DNA from: Luteimonas gilva
GTDB taxonomy: Bacteria > Pseudomonadota > Gammaproteobacteria > Xanthomonadales > Xanthomonadaceae
Assembly (NCBI RefSeq): GCF_005239095.1
Contig: NZ_SZUA01000001.1
Span: forward strand, 1,097,049-1,161,048
DNA: 64,000 nt
Reading direction: 5' to 3'
How positions within the stretch are numbered: the stretch's first letter is position 1; each line of letters opens with the position of its first letter. Shown one piece after another: positions 18,685 through 25,808 of this stretch. The notes under the pieces are model-generated. The model was not told the origin of the DNA, did not search any database, and saw only the letters and a program-made list of their open reading frames with translations. The translations under genes and the position numbers were made by a program.

Positions 18685-19557
18685 ATGCTTCGCACGGATA
18701 CCCAACGCAACTACGGCCGCCGGATCGAAAAGGTCGTCGCCCATCTCGGCGAACGCCTGGACCAGCCCCTGACCTTGGAAGCGTTGGCGGCCGTCGGCCA
18801 TTTCTCGCCCTACCACTTCCACCGGATCTACCGCGGAATGATGGGCGAAACCGTGGCCGACTCTTTGCGGCGCATGCGCTTGCACCGGGCGGCGGTGGAA
18901 CTGATCCACGGCACGCGAACGCTGGCCGCGATCGCACGTCTGTGCGGCTACGGCAGCACCGCCGCCTTCAACCGCGCCTTCGCCCAGACCTACGGCTGCC
19001 CGCCGGGCGAATTCCGTCGCCGCCGCGGTGCGGACGCGATCCTCGCGCCGCGCCCCACGCAAGATACGAACGAGGACCCCACCATGTATTCGGTCGACAT
19101 CATCCAACGCGATCCGGTCGTCGTCGCGGCTCTGCGCCATCGCGGCGCCTATCACGAGATCGGCACCGCTTTCGAACGTCTCGGCGCCTGGGCCGGCGGC
19201 CGTGGACTGGCGGAAAACCGTTCGTTCGGCGTGTATTACGACGATCCGGAAAGCAAACCGGCGGACGAGCTGAACGCCGACGCTTGCATCGAAATTCCCG
19301 AGGCCTTGGCGCTGGAGAGCGGCGGACCGCAACGCCTCACCATCGCCGGCGGCCGCTACGCCGTGCTGATCCACACCGGACCTTACGCGGAACTGGAACG
19401 GCCGTACCGCTGGCTATACGGCGAATGGCTGCCCAACAGCGGCGAAGAGGCCGCGGACGCGCCCGTCGTCGAGGAATACCTCAACGATCCGCGCGCGCTG
19501 CCCCCTTCGCAATGGCGTACCGCGATCTGCGTGCCGCTGCGCGAGGATCGAGCATGA
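18685..19557 (+). CDS. AraC-family regulator with C-terminal GyrI-like effector domain
   Basis: Transcription factor of 290 residues. Residues 1-115 form the two helix-turn-helix AraC domain (QPLTLEALAAVGHFSPYHFH, then ARLCGYGSTAAFNRAFAQTYG); residues 130-290 match the GyrI-like small-molecule-binding fold (VVVAALRHRGAYHEIGTAFE, TIAGGRYAVLIHTGPYAELE). This is the Rob/SoxS-GyrI arrangement used by multidrug and stress sensors. Start ATG 18685 follows GGAGAG. Its stop overlaps the ATG of a VOC-family gene by four bases, so regulator and VOC protein are translationally coupled. Inducer unknown. Confidence 0.88.
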   Translation: MLRTDTQRNYGRRIEKVVAHLGERLDQPLTLEALAAVGHFSPYHFHRIYRGMMGETVADSLRRMRLHRAAVELIHGTRTLAAIARLCGYGSTAAFNRAFAQTYGCPPGEFRRRRGADAILAPRPTQDTNEDPTMYSVDIIQRDPVVVAALRHRGAYHEIGTAFERLGAWAGGRGLAENRSFGVYYDDPESKPADELNADACIEIPEALALESGGPQRLTIAGGRYAVLIHTGPYAELERPYRWLYGEWLPNSGEEAADAPVVEEYLNDPRALPPSQWRTAICVPLREDRA

Positions 19558-20087
19558 AGATGGCCTTCGCCGTCATGATCGCCGCCTCTTTCGCTGCCGC
19601 TCCCGCCGTCGCCAACGACGCACCGACCAGGAATACCCCGACGATGCGATTGCAATCCGCCTACCCCGTGGTCGTCACCGACAAGATGGCCGAATGCCGC
19701 GACTTCTACGTGCGCCACTTCGGTTTCGAAGTCGCGTTCGAAGCCAGCTGGTTCGTGTACCTGAGCGCCGGCGGCGGGCAGCCGTACGCGATCGCGTTCA
19801 TGACGCCCGATCACCCTTCGCGTCCGCCGGGACCGGAAAAATTCGACGGCAAGGGATTGTTCCTGACCCTGCAGGTCGACGATGCCGCGAAGGAATTCGA
19901 AAGGCTGCGCAAAGCCGGCGTCGCCGTCGCTTATCCGGTCGCGGACGAGCCCTGGGGCCAGCGTCGGTTCGGTGTGGTCGATCCGTCGGGATTGTGGGTG
20001 GATGTAGTGCAGCAAACCGAATCCGCTCCGGGCTACTGGGACCCCTACATGCGCGTCGAGCAAGCCGCCGACCCGTCGCGAAATTGA
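19554..20087 (+). CDS. VOC (glyoxalase/bleomycin-resistance) family protein, possibly exported
   Basis: Protein of 177 residues. From about residue 31 it carries a betaalphabetabetabeta VOC domain (YPVVVTDKMAECRDFYVRHF, GLFLTLQVDDAAKEFERLRK, GVVDPSGLWVDVVQ). Residues 1-20 (MKMAFAVMIAASFAAAPAVA) look like a cleavable signal peptide, unusual because VOC proteins are normally cytoplasmic. An internal ATG at 19644 (MRLQSAYPVV) would give a signal-less form, but the ATGA overlap with the regulator favours 19554. VOC proteins bind or modify small molecules via metal; ligands cannot be assigned. Probably a target and partner of the upstream regulator. Confidence 0.8.
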   Translation: MKMAFAVMIAASFAAAPAVANDAPTRNTPTMRLQSAYPVVVTDKMAECRDFYVRHFGFEVAFEASWFVYLSAGGGQPYAIAFMTPDHPSRPPGPEKFDGKGLFLTLQVDDAAKEFERLRKAGVAVAYPVADEPWGQRRFGVVDPSGLWVDVVQQTESAPGYWDPYMRVEQAADPSRN

Positions 20088-20303
20088 TCGATGGCGATCT
20101 GCGCACGAACGAAAAATCATGCAACCCTCTCTCGATCGATCGCGTCTCTCTTGAACACGATGCGATAACTTTCGGTTGCTTTGTTGCGTTCGAACTGAAG
20201 CGTTCATCGTGGGTTGTCTGAGTTCACGCTCCCGTACATGAGTAGAGCGCAGCCTGCATGCAGGAAGTGGATTCTCCACGTCCTTATCAGGAGCAATAAC
20301 ATC

Positions 20304-20450
20304 ATGACGAACCAAAACGACACCAAGCCCAACCCCGGCCAGGACGACAAGGGCCAGGATCCGAACCGCAAGGATCAGGGCGGCCAGGAAGGCCGTCAGC
20401 CGGGTCAGGGCGACGACAAGAAGCAGACGAGCGGCGGCCAGAACCGCTAA
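20304..20450 (+). CDS. Small disordered hydrophilic protein (48 residues)
   Basis: Product of 48 residues almost entirely of Asp, Gln, Gly, Lys, Asn, Pro and Arg (MTNQNDTKPNPGQDDKGQD then GQEGRQPGQGDDKKQTSGG). It has AGGAG at 20288-20292 before ATG 20304 and is followed by a good intrinsic terminator, so it looks like a real monocistronic gene. The composition resembles hydrophilin-type stress proteins, but I recognise no named family. It precedes a hemerythrin-like gene. Confidence 0.65.
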   Translation: MTNQNDTKPNPGQDDKGQDPNRKDQGGQEGRQPGQGDDKKQTSGGQNR

Positions 20451-20466
20451 TCCGATGCGAAGCAGC

Positions 20467-20493
20467 GGCCCCGGTAGCGCGGGGCCATTGTTT
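20467..20493 (+). terminator. Intrinsic terminator after the 48-residue protein gene
   Basis: Stem GGCCCCG, loop GTAGCG, stem CGGGGCC followed by ATTGTTT. Perfect seven-pair GC stem located 17 bases after the stop codon. Confidence 0.75.
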
Positions 20494-20537
20494 AAGACCC
20501 AACCGCTAGCCATAGCGCCATCGCCAAAGGATCGGAA

Positions 20538-21059
20538 ATGCCTCGCGACATACTGAAAACGCTGCAAGAAGAGCACGATCTCGTGCGTTCGCTTTTCGAC
20601 GAGATCAAGGGCACCACGGATCGCGCGAAGAAGAAACGCGGCGATCTGCTCGCTAAGATCGAAAACAATCTCCTTCCACACGCAAAATGGGAAGAGACCG
20701 TCTTCTACCCGGCCTTCAAGGAACGCGCAGACCGCGACGGCTTGCAGACGCACGCCGAAGCGGTGGAAGAGCACAAGGCCGTCGAAGATACGGTGATGCC
20801 GGACGTGCGTGCCGCGGACATCGAGTCGCCGGAATTCGCCGGACGCGTGAAGGTCTTCGGCGAAATGATCGAGCACCACGCCGACGAAGAAGAGAAGACC
20901 ATGTTCAAGATGGCGCGGAAGATGTTCACTCCCGCCGAGCGCGCGGAGATGGACGCGGCCTACGAAGCGTGGAAGGAATCGCCTGCCGGCCTGACCGCCG
21001 TCCGAGCGGCGCAAGCCAAGAACGGCGCCAAGGGCGCGATGAGATCCATGGTCGGGTAA
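20538..21059 (+). CDS. Hemerythrin-like domain protein
   Basis: Predicted non-haem di-iron four-helix protein of 173 residues. Candidate ligands are H13 (LQEEHDLVRSLFDEI), H48 and E52 (LPHAKWEETVFYPAF), H79 (AEAVEEHKAVED) and H113/H114 with E117-E119 (MIEHHADEEEKTMF), the HHE/hemerythrin pattern. The C-terminus is Ala/Lys-rich. Such proteins sense or bind O2, NO or iron, or protect against oxidative damage; which one applies is not determinable. Lies next to the disordered 48-residue gene; convergent with a histidine kinase. Confidence 0.88.
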   Translation: MPRDILKTLQEEHDLVRSLFDEIKGTTDRAKKKRGDLLAKIENNLLPHAKWEETVFYPAFKERADRDGLQTHAEAVEEHKAVEDTVMPDVRAADIESPEFAGRVKVFGEMIEHHADEEEKTMFKMARKMFTPAERAEMDAAYEAWKESPAGLTAVRAAQAKNGAKGAMRSMVG

Positions 21060-21148
21060 ATCCGACAGACCACCACCGCACTCCGGTTGCCCGCGGATCC
21101 GTGCAGTTTTCGCTATCCGATCGAATCGCGCAGGATGCCCGTTTCGAA

Positions 21149-22321
21149 TCAGCCGACCAAGACGGGAGCGCTAGCGACGACGCTCGCCTCGGGCAACGAA
21201 TGGCGAGGCAAGTCGACGGTGAAAACGCATCCGGTGCCGGGAAGATTGCGGACGCTGAGAATGCCCCCGTTCGCTTTGACGCTGCGCCGGGAAATGGACA
21301 GGCCGAGCCCCAGGCCGCTGGAGTCCACGCCTACCTGCGTGAACGGAAGGAACATTCTTTCGGCGTCGCCCGCCCGCAGGCCGCCGCAGCGGTCCTCGAC
21401 ATCGATCAAAATACGGTCGGCCACGGCATAAGCGTTGAGGCTGACCTCGCTGTGGGCGTGCGTGTACTTGAAAGCGTTCTGCAGCAGGTTTCCCACGGCG
21501 GACAAGAGCAGATCCCGATCCGCATCCACGCCCAGCAGTGGATCGACGTTCGAAACGGTCAACATGCAACCCTTGACCTGCGCTTCGAGCGTTGCCGAAA
21601 GCTTGATCTCGGCGATGAAGTCGGCAAGAGAGAACAGCCGATGCTGGATGGGCATCCCGGCCGTCATCCGAACCTCGGCCAAGGAGCGGTCTATCAGGTT
21701 GCCCAAGCCGACCAAGGCGCGGTCGAGCACGCCGCCCGTGGCGCCGGTCAAACCGACATTGCCTTCCTTGATGATCGAAAGCGCGAGCGTGGCGGTACAG
21801 AGCAGGTTCCGCAATTCATGGGCGAAGAACCCCAAGCGTTCGTTCAACGCGTCGGCCTGCTGGCCGGCTACGACGAAATCGTGCTGATAGCCGAATTCGG
21901 TGACGGCGGTCGCGATGGCATTGTCTAGGCAACGGTTGAGGGTCCTGAACTCATCGATGTCGATGACGACCCCTTCTTCGAAAGCCAAGTCGGTGATGGC
22001 TTGGCAAAGATCGCCGTAGTCGTGGACGACTTCATCGACCGTAAATCCATGCTGCAACAGTTCCCGGCCGTGAAGCGCGGCCGATTCGCTGATCTCCGAC
22101 AAAGCCGACTGGCCGCCGCCCGACGCGCCGGAAATCTTGCGGCTCTGCATCGGGTCGGACGTCTGCTCAACCTTGAGCGTCTTGATGAGCTGTTCGAGGA
22201 ACACGGTGATCCCATGCTCCAATTCTTTCTCCGGCACGCCCGGCGGCGCCCGTTGGGCGACCTTTATCCTGCAACGGGTGATCAACTCGTCCCGATGCGA
22301 CGTAAGGAATTCGTGCATCAT
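21149..22321 (-). CDS. Soluble orphan sensor histidine kinase with RsbRD-like N-terminal domain
   Basis: Histidine kinase of 390 residues without transmembrane segments. Residues 1-150 are helical and resemble the RsbRD/N-terminal sensor module (MMHEFLTSHRDELITRCRIK). The H-box is LGFFAHELRNLLCTATLAL with H168; the ATPase domain has N282 in NLLQNAFKYTH, DRCGGL and GLGLGLSISRR, so it should be active. The usual Pro after HELRN is Leu. No response regulator is adjacent. Two consecutive ATGs (22321, 22318) make the start ambiguous by one residue. Its 5' end faces tRNA-Thr on the same strand. Partner and signal unknown. Confidence 0.85.
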   Translation of the reverse strand: MMHEFLTSHRDELITRCRIKVAQRAPPGVPEKELEHGITVFLEQLIKTLKVEQTSDPMQSRKISGASGGGQSALSEISESAALHGRELLQHGFTVDEVVHDYGDLCQAITDLAFEEGVVIDIDEFRTLNRCLDNAIATAVTEFGYQHDFVVAGQQADALNERLGFFAHELRNLLCTATLALSIIKEGNVGLTGATGGVLDRALVGLGNLIDRSLAEVRMTAGMPIQHRLFSLADFIAEIKLSATLEAQVKGCMLTVSNVDPLLGVDADRDLLLSAVGNLLQNAFKYTHAHSEVSLNAYAVADRILIDVEDRCGGLRAGDAERMFLPFTQVGVDSSGLGLGLSISRRSVKANGGILSVRNLPGTGCVFTVDLPRHSLPEASVVASAPVLVG

Positions 22322-22518
22322 CGCGGCACCATACGCCTCATCTGTTCAGGTCGCGCAAGCGGCGGCCTGGATCCATTGTGGCTAGCGGCGCACTGGAGGG
22401 TATCTCTTCGTTCGGCGGGCGTCCCAAGTACGCTTCGACGGCCCGGCAAAGTGGATACGGCGACCTGGAATCCAGAGAATTACTTTTAATTCTTTGATTC
22501 TAAAAGTCTTTATGGAGA

Positions 22519-22594
22519 TGGTGCCGGAAATAGGAATCGAACCTACGACCTACGCATTACGAATGCGCCGCTCTACCGACTGAGCTATTCCGGC
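22519..22594 (-). tRNA. tRNA-Thr (anticodon CGU)
   Basis: The reverse complement begins GCCGGAATAGCTCAG and ends TTCCGGCACCA, a seven-pair acceptor stem (GCCGGAA/TTCCGGC) with encoded CCA. Anticodon stem GCGCA/TGCGT flanks the loop TTCGTAA, giving anticodon CGT, which reads ACG. T-arm GTAGGTTCGATTCCTAT is intact. Total 76 nt. It stands between the ispH-fragment and the histidine kinase gene. Confidence 0.97.
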
Positions 22595-22646
22595 GTGTTT
22601 TTCTCGGGATCCGGCCGAACCGGCCGTTCCGGGCCGGCAATTGTAG

Positions 22647-22751
22647 GTTTCTCAGGGCTTTAGGGTCAATCGACCGGGCGCAGCCGCAGTTCCTTGGGGG
22701 CGAAGACCATGTCCTCGGGCTCGCCATGCAATTCCGGACCGAATGGGGCCC
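22647..22751 (-). pseudogene. ispH: Duplicated, decayed 3'-end fragment of ispH
   Basis: About 105 bp that match the last ~90 codons' worth of bases... more exactly the final part of ispH plus its stop and a few bases beyond (compare 24219-24329). Shared blocks include GGGCTTTAGGGTCAATCGAC, GGCGCAGCCGCAG and GGCGAAGACCATGTCCTCGG. Relative to the intact copy it has several substitutions, a 3-base loss (TCCTTGGGGGCG versus TCCTTGGGCAGGGCG) and a 1-base loss (ATTCCGG versus GTTCGCGG) that breaks the frame. Only roughly the last 30 codons are represented. It abuts the stop codon of the L,D-transpeptidase gene and lies next to tRNA-Thr, where the original ispH end probably was. Confidence 0.88.
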
Positions 22752-22752
22752 C

Positions 22753-23466
22753 TCACCGGCGGGCGTGCCGTGCGCGTCGTCCATCGTTGCGTTGCGTAGT
22801 CTGGCGACTTTGCGCGAACTCCGGGAAGGTCTCCGCCATCGGCGCCGCATCCGGCAAGATGTAGAACACCCCGCCCCGCTCGAACGTCGGACGGATGATC
22901 CGCTCGTAAAACTCGGGCGAGACGTTGATGCAGCCATGAGTGACGCGGTTGTCGTCCGGCGAAGGCGATGCCAGTCGTTCGACGCGTCTCTCGGCCGGGA
23001 CGCCAGTAGCCGTAGGGTGGATGGAGACCGAGGAATCGTAGTCCACCCACAGCACGCGCCCAGCGTCGATGGACGGACCGAAACCGCCCACAAAGCGACC
23101 CGCAGGCGTCGTGCGATCCCGGCCCGGAATCTCGCGCAGCGCGAGACCGGCGATGCCGGGTGCCGTGTGATCGCCGATCGCCGAGCCAAAGAGCCCAGGT
23201 GCGGCGCCGCGAAGCCGGCCGTCGCCGCCGAATACCAAGATCTGTGCGGCGGCCTTGTCTATGACCGCGAACGGATAGCCTTGGCTATCCTTGGTTGCGA
23301 CAACCCAGCCCGCAAGCTCGATCACCGTGCCGGAGACATCTTGGCCTCGCGGAAGCTGGTCGACGCCGGCGACCGGTTGCGCGGCGTTGGCCACGCCGAA
23401 GCTCGCGAACGCCAGCGCCAGCGCACCCAAAACGGCCCGGATCGCAGGGTATGTGTACGTACGGAT
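22753..23466 (-). CDS. L,D-transpeptidase (YkuD family), start codon apparently ATC
   Basis: Peptidoglycan L,D-transpeptidase, 237 residues from 23466. The catalytic motif is NRVTHGCINVSPEFYERI, with an upstream SVSIHPTATG His. Signal peptide: TYTYPAIRAVLGALALAFAS ending ANAA. No ATG or GTG begins this signal; the codon at 23466 is ATC, eight bases after TAAGGA. The first conventional candidate is TTG 23430, which loses the basic n-region. The C-terminus (DGRRARHARR) stops two bases from the duplicated ispH fragment, so it may have been altered by the insertion. Lies downstream of the Lpp-like gene, separated by a terminator-like hairpin. Such enzymes form 3-3 crosslinks or attach Lpp. Confidence 0.82.
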   Translation of the reverse strand: MRTYTYPAIRAVLGALALAFASFGVANAAQPVAGVDQLPRGQDVSGTVIELAGWVVATKDSQGYPFAVIDKAAAQILVFGGDGRLRGAAPGLFGSAIGDHTAPGIAGLALREIPGRDRTTPAGRFVGGFGPSIDAGRVLWVDYDSSVSIHPTATGVPAERRVERLASPSPDDNRVTHGCINVSPEFYERIIRPTFERGGVFYILPDAAPMAETFPEFAQSRQTTQRNDGRRARHARR

Positions 23467-23508
23467 GAGACGGTTCCTTAGAACGAAGACTCGGGTGAAG
23501 CTAAAGAG

Positions 23509-23532
23509 ACCGGTGGCCAGAAGGCCACCGGT
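23509..23532 (-). terminator. Hairpin between the Lpp-like gene and the L,D-transpeptidase gene
   Basis: Perfect ten-pair stem ACCGGTGGCC / GGCCACCGGT around a four-base loop; on the minus strand it is followed by CTCTTTAGC. It lies 38 bases beyond the Lpp-like stop codon and could terminate or attenuate transcription between the two genes. Confidence 0.7.
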
Positions 23533-23570
23533 CCCGGTTCAGGCCGTTCTCGCGAATGGTGCAAGAGCGA

Positions 23571-23831
23571 CTAACCGCGCGGCGCGCGGCGCGGCGCCGC
23601 TTCGAGCTTCTGAACGCGGCTTTCTATTTGATCCAGCCGTTGGTTGGCCTGCTGCGCGGACTGATTGGCGGATTCCGCGCTCTGGGCCGCGCCCTGCACC
23701 TTCGTGTCGAGTTGATCGAGGCGCGAGTTGATCCCCGCAAATTCTTCTTTATAGGTGGCGCAGGCGCCAAGGCCCAAGGTGACGACGATCGCCACGCCGA
23801 GCTTCGCCAGATGTTGCTTGGTCATAAGCAT
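23571..23831 (-). CDS. Lpp/OprI-like alanine-zipper outer-membrane lipoprotein
   Basis: Small lipoprotein, 86 residues. Signal MTKQHLAKLGVAIVVTLG with lipobox LGAC (Cys24). The mature 62 residues form one heptad coiled coil rich in Ala, Ser and Gln (SRLDQLDTKVQGAAQSAESA, NQSAQQANQRLDQIESRVQK), the Lpp/OprI pattern. Unlike E. coli Lpp the C-terminus is AAPRRAPRG with no terminal Lys, so classical Lys-mediated attachment to peptidoglycan is not possible in the same way. AGGAGG lies six bases before ATG 23831. Its location just upstream of an L,D-transpeptidase suggests a shared cell-envelope function. Part of the segment flanked by duplicated ispH ends. Confidence 0.82.
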   Translation of the reverse strand: MLMTKQHLAKLGVAIVVTLGLGACATYKEEFAGINSRLDQLDTKVQGAAQSAESANQSAQQANQRLDQIESRVQKLEAAPRRAPRG

Positions 23832-23986
23832 TCCAATCCTCCTCGTCTGGTGTGTCGGAAATGGAATATAGCGGCCTTTTTGCCGGAGTCATGACTCGCC
23901 TTCAGCTGGCATTGGAATACGTAGATGGATTGTGAAGATGTGGTAATTAGCGAGAGTCGCGGCCCGTAGTGCGAGCCGTTTTGCAT
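23822..23986 (-). CDS. Possible small coupled reading frame upstream of the Lpp-like gene
   Basis: A 54-codon frame (MQNGSHYGPRLSLITTSS... ending RRGGLECL) preceded by GGGAGGAG three bases before ATG, closer than ideal. Its stop overlaps the first codons of the Lpp-like gene, which would allow coupling. No signal peptide or domain is seen, the sequence is AT-richer than its neighbours and unlike typical protein for this genome. It may instead be the 5' leader of the lipoprotein mRNA. Low confidence. Confidence 0.2.
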   Translation of the reverse strand: MQNGSHYGPRLSLITTSSQSIYVFQCQLKASHDSGKKAAIFHFRHTRRGGLECL

Positions 23987-24199
23987 CGACTCCTCCCAAT
24001 TCATCAGCAAGGAAAGCTATACCGGCCCCTCCAATGCGTCTAGCCGGTCGGCATAATCTCTACCGCTACTACTGCACGACGCGCAATGTCCGCTTCGGGT
24101 CGAAAGCAGCCCGGCTGAAGCCATCGATAAGCCACCATCCTCTCAGCATCGCGAATAGGCGCCTAGAAGCGGAACCGTCCGTATCGGATGGAACCCCGA
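23987..24199. other. Non-coding part of the segment between the Lpp-like gene and ispH
   Basis: About 210 bp without a supportable gene, comparatively AT-rich for this genome. It includes CGCAATGTCCGCTTCGGGTC, a string resembling short repeats I recall from other proteobacteria, and should contain the lipoprotein promoter, which I cannot place with confidence. Confidence 0.4.
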
Positions 24200-24234
24200 A
24201 AATACAAAAGCCCGCGCTTGTTTCTACGGGCTTT
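24200..24234 (-). terminator. ispH: Intrinsic terminator of ispH
   Basis: On the minus strand AAAGCCCG, twelve-base loop, CGGGCTTT, then TGTATTTT. It starts about five bases after the ispH stop. The corresponding sequence beside the duplicated fragment (22640-22665) no longer forms this hairpin. Confidence 0.75.
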
Positions 24235-24238
24235 AGGG

Positions 24239-25189
24239 TCAATCGACCAGGCGCAGCCGCAGCTCCTTGGGCAGGGCGAAGACCATGTCCTCGGGTTCGC
24301 CGTGCAGTTCGCGGACCGAATGGGCGCCCAGTTCGTGCAGGCGCTCCAGCACGCCCTGCACCAGGATCTCCGGGGCTGAGGCGCCGGCGGTGACGCCGAT
24401 GTGCTGGCGGCCGTGGACCCAATGCGGGTCGATTTCGACCGCGCCGTCGATCAGATGGGCCTCGACGCCCTCGCGCTCGGCCAGTTCGCGCAAACGGTTG
24501 GAGTTGGAGCTGTTCGGCGAGCCCACCACCAGCACCAGATCGCAATGCTGGGCCAGCTCGCGCACCGCATCCTGTCGATTTTGCGTGGCGTAGCAGATGT
24601 CGTCGTTCTTGGGCCCTTGGATCAAGGGGAAGCGCGCCTTCAACGCCTCGATGATGCCGCGCGTGTCGTCCACCGACAGCGTGGTCTGAGTGGTGTAGGA
24701 CAGGTTGTCCGGCTGGTCGACCTGCAGCGTCGCCACGTCGCCGATGTCCTCGACCAGATAAATGCGCCCGACGCCGGCCTGCGCGCTCCACTGCCCCATC
24801 GTGCCCTCCACTTCCGGATGCCCGGCGTGGCCGATCAGCACCATGTCGCGGCCCGCGCGGCATTGCCGGGCGACTTCCAAATGCACCTTGGTCACCAGCG
24901 GACAGGTGGCGTCGAACACTTTCAGCCCGCGGCGATCGGCTTCGCTGCGCACCGCTTGCGACACGCCGTGCGCGCTGAAGATCACCGTGGCGCCGTCGGG
25001 CACTTCGTCTAACTCTTCGACGAAGACCGCGCCGCGATGCTTCAAGTCTTCGACCACGAAACGGTTGTGCACCACCTCGTGGCGAACGTAGATCGGCGCG
25101 CCCAGCGTCTCCAGCGCGCGCTTGACGATCTCGATCGCGCGATCGACGCCGGCGCAGAAACCGCGGGGATTGGCCAGGACGACGTTCAT
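24239..25189 (-). CDS. ispH: 4-hydroxy-3-methylbut-2-enyl diphosphate reductase
   Basis: Last enzyme of the MEP isoprenoid pathway; a [4Fe-4S] reductase making IPP and DMAPP. The 316-residue protein starts [20 protein letters not shown]. The three cluster cysteines are C12, C96 ([10 protein letters not shown]) and C199 (KNDDICYAT); H41, H74, H124 and E126 of the active site are present. Start ATG 25189 lies 8 bp from the lspA stop. It ends the murJ-ribF-ileS-lspA-ispH cluster. The last ~30 codons are duplicated as a decayed fragment at 22647-22751, on the far side of the lipoprotein/transpeptidase segment. Confidence 0.98.
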   Translation of the reverse strand: MNVVLANPRGFCAGVDRAIEIVKRALETLGAPIYVRHEVVHNRFVVEDLKHRGAVFVEELDEVPDGATVIFSAHGVSQAVRSEADRRGLKVFDATCPLVTKVHLEVARQCRAGRDMVLIGHAGHPEVEGTMGQWSAQAGVGRIYLVEDIGDVATLQVDQPDNLSYTTQTTLSVDDTRGIIEALKARFPLIQGPKNDDICYATQNRQDAVRELAQHCDLVLVVGSPNSSNSNRLRELAEREGVEAHLIDGAVEIDPHWVHGRQHIGVTAGASAPEILVQGVLERLHELGAHSVRELHGEPEDMVFALPKELRLRLVD

Positions 25190-25197
25190 AGGGCCTA

Positions 25198-25707
25198 TTA
25201 TCGCGCTTTCCGGCCGCGGTCGCTGCCGCCGATCAGGCCGAACAAGGCGATGCCCACCGCACCGCAGACGATGGCCGAATCGGCCAGGTTGAAGGCCGGC
25301 CAATAATGGTCGCGCCAGTACCACTGCACGAAATCGACCACGTGGCCGTGCTGCAGGCGGTCGATCACGTTGCCCAGCGCGCCGCCGATCACCAGCGCGA
25401 ACGGCAGCGCCGTCTTCCAGTCGCCGCGGCGGGTGCGACTGAGCCAGAACGACAGCACCAAAGTGATCACGATGGCGAAAGCGGCGAACAGATACTGCTG
25501 CCAGCCGCCGGCATCGCTGAGGAAGCTGAATGCGGCGCCGGTGTTGTAGGTGCGGTACCAGTTCCAGAAACCGTCGATCACCGGGATCGCGGTGTATTCG
25601 GGCAGGCTGGTGAGCACCCAGTACTTGGTCAGCTGGTCGAGGGCGACGATCGCCACCGACAGCAGCAGCCAGATCAGGGCATTGGGTTTGGGGTGCGATT
25701 CGGTCAT
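25198..25707 (-). CDS. lspA: Lipoprotein signal peptidase II
   Basis: Inner-membrane aspartyl peptidase that cleaves prolipoprotein signal peptides after lipidation; 169 residues with four membrane helices. Catalytic Asp residues are in [19 protein letters not shown] and [12 protein letters not shown]. Starts [20 protein letters not shown]. Directly upstream of ispH, as in most gammaproteobacteria, and separated from ileS by a family-A repeat. Confidence 0.97.
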   Translation of the reverse strand: MTESHPKPNALIWLLLSVAIVALDQLTKYWVLTSLPEYTAIPVIDGFWNWYRTYNTGAAFSFLSDAGGWQQYLFAAFAIVITLVLSFWLSRTRRGDWKTALPFALVIGGALGNVIDRLQHGHVVDFVQWYWRDHYWPAFNLADSAIVCGAVGIALFGLIGGSDRGRKAR

Positions 25708-25792
25708 GTGGGAGCGGCTTCAGCCGCGAGCTTTTTCATTTCAGGTCGCGGCGATCTGCGGGGAGAACTCGCGGCTGAAGCCGCTCCCACAA
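25707..25792. repeat. Family-A palindromic repeat
   Basis: Inverted repeat (GTGGGAGCGGCTTCAGCCGC / GCGGCTGAAGCCGCTCCCAC) filling the gap between ileS and lspA within the operon. Confidence 0.92.
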
Positions 25793-25808
25793 AAGGCCGA
25801 TCGGGAAA

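Noticed and set aside
20191-20221. ECF-sigma-like promoter GAACT...TCTGA upstream of the 48-residue protein
   Set aside because: The spacing (20 bases) is too long for known ECF promoters and the -35 is incomplete.
22519-24238. Integrase-mediated insertion into tRNA-Thr
   Set aside because: The tRNA itself is not duplicated, no integrase is present, and the duplicated sequence is ispH, not tRNA.
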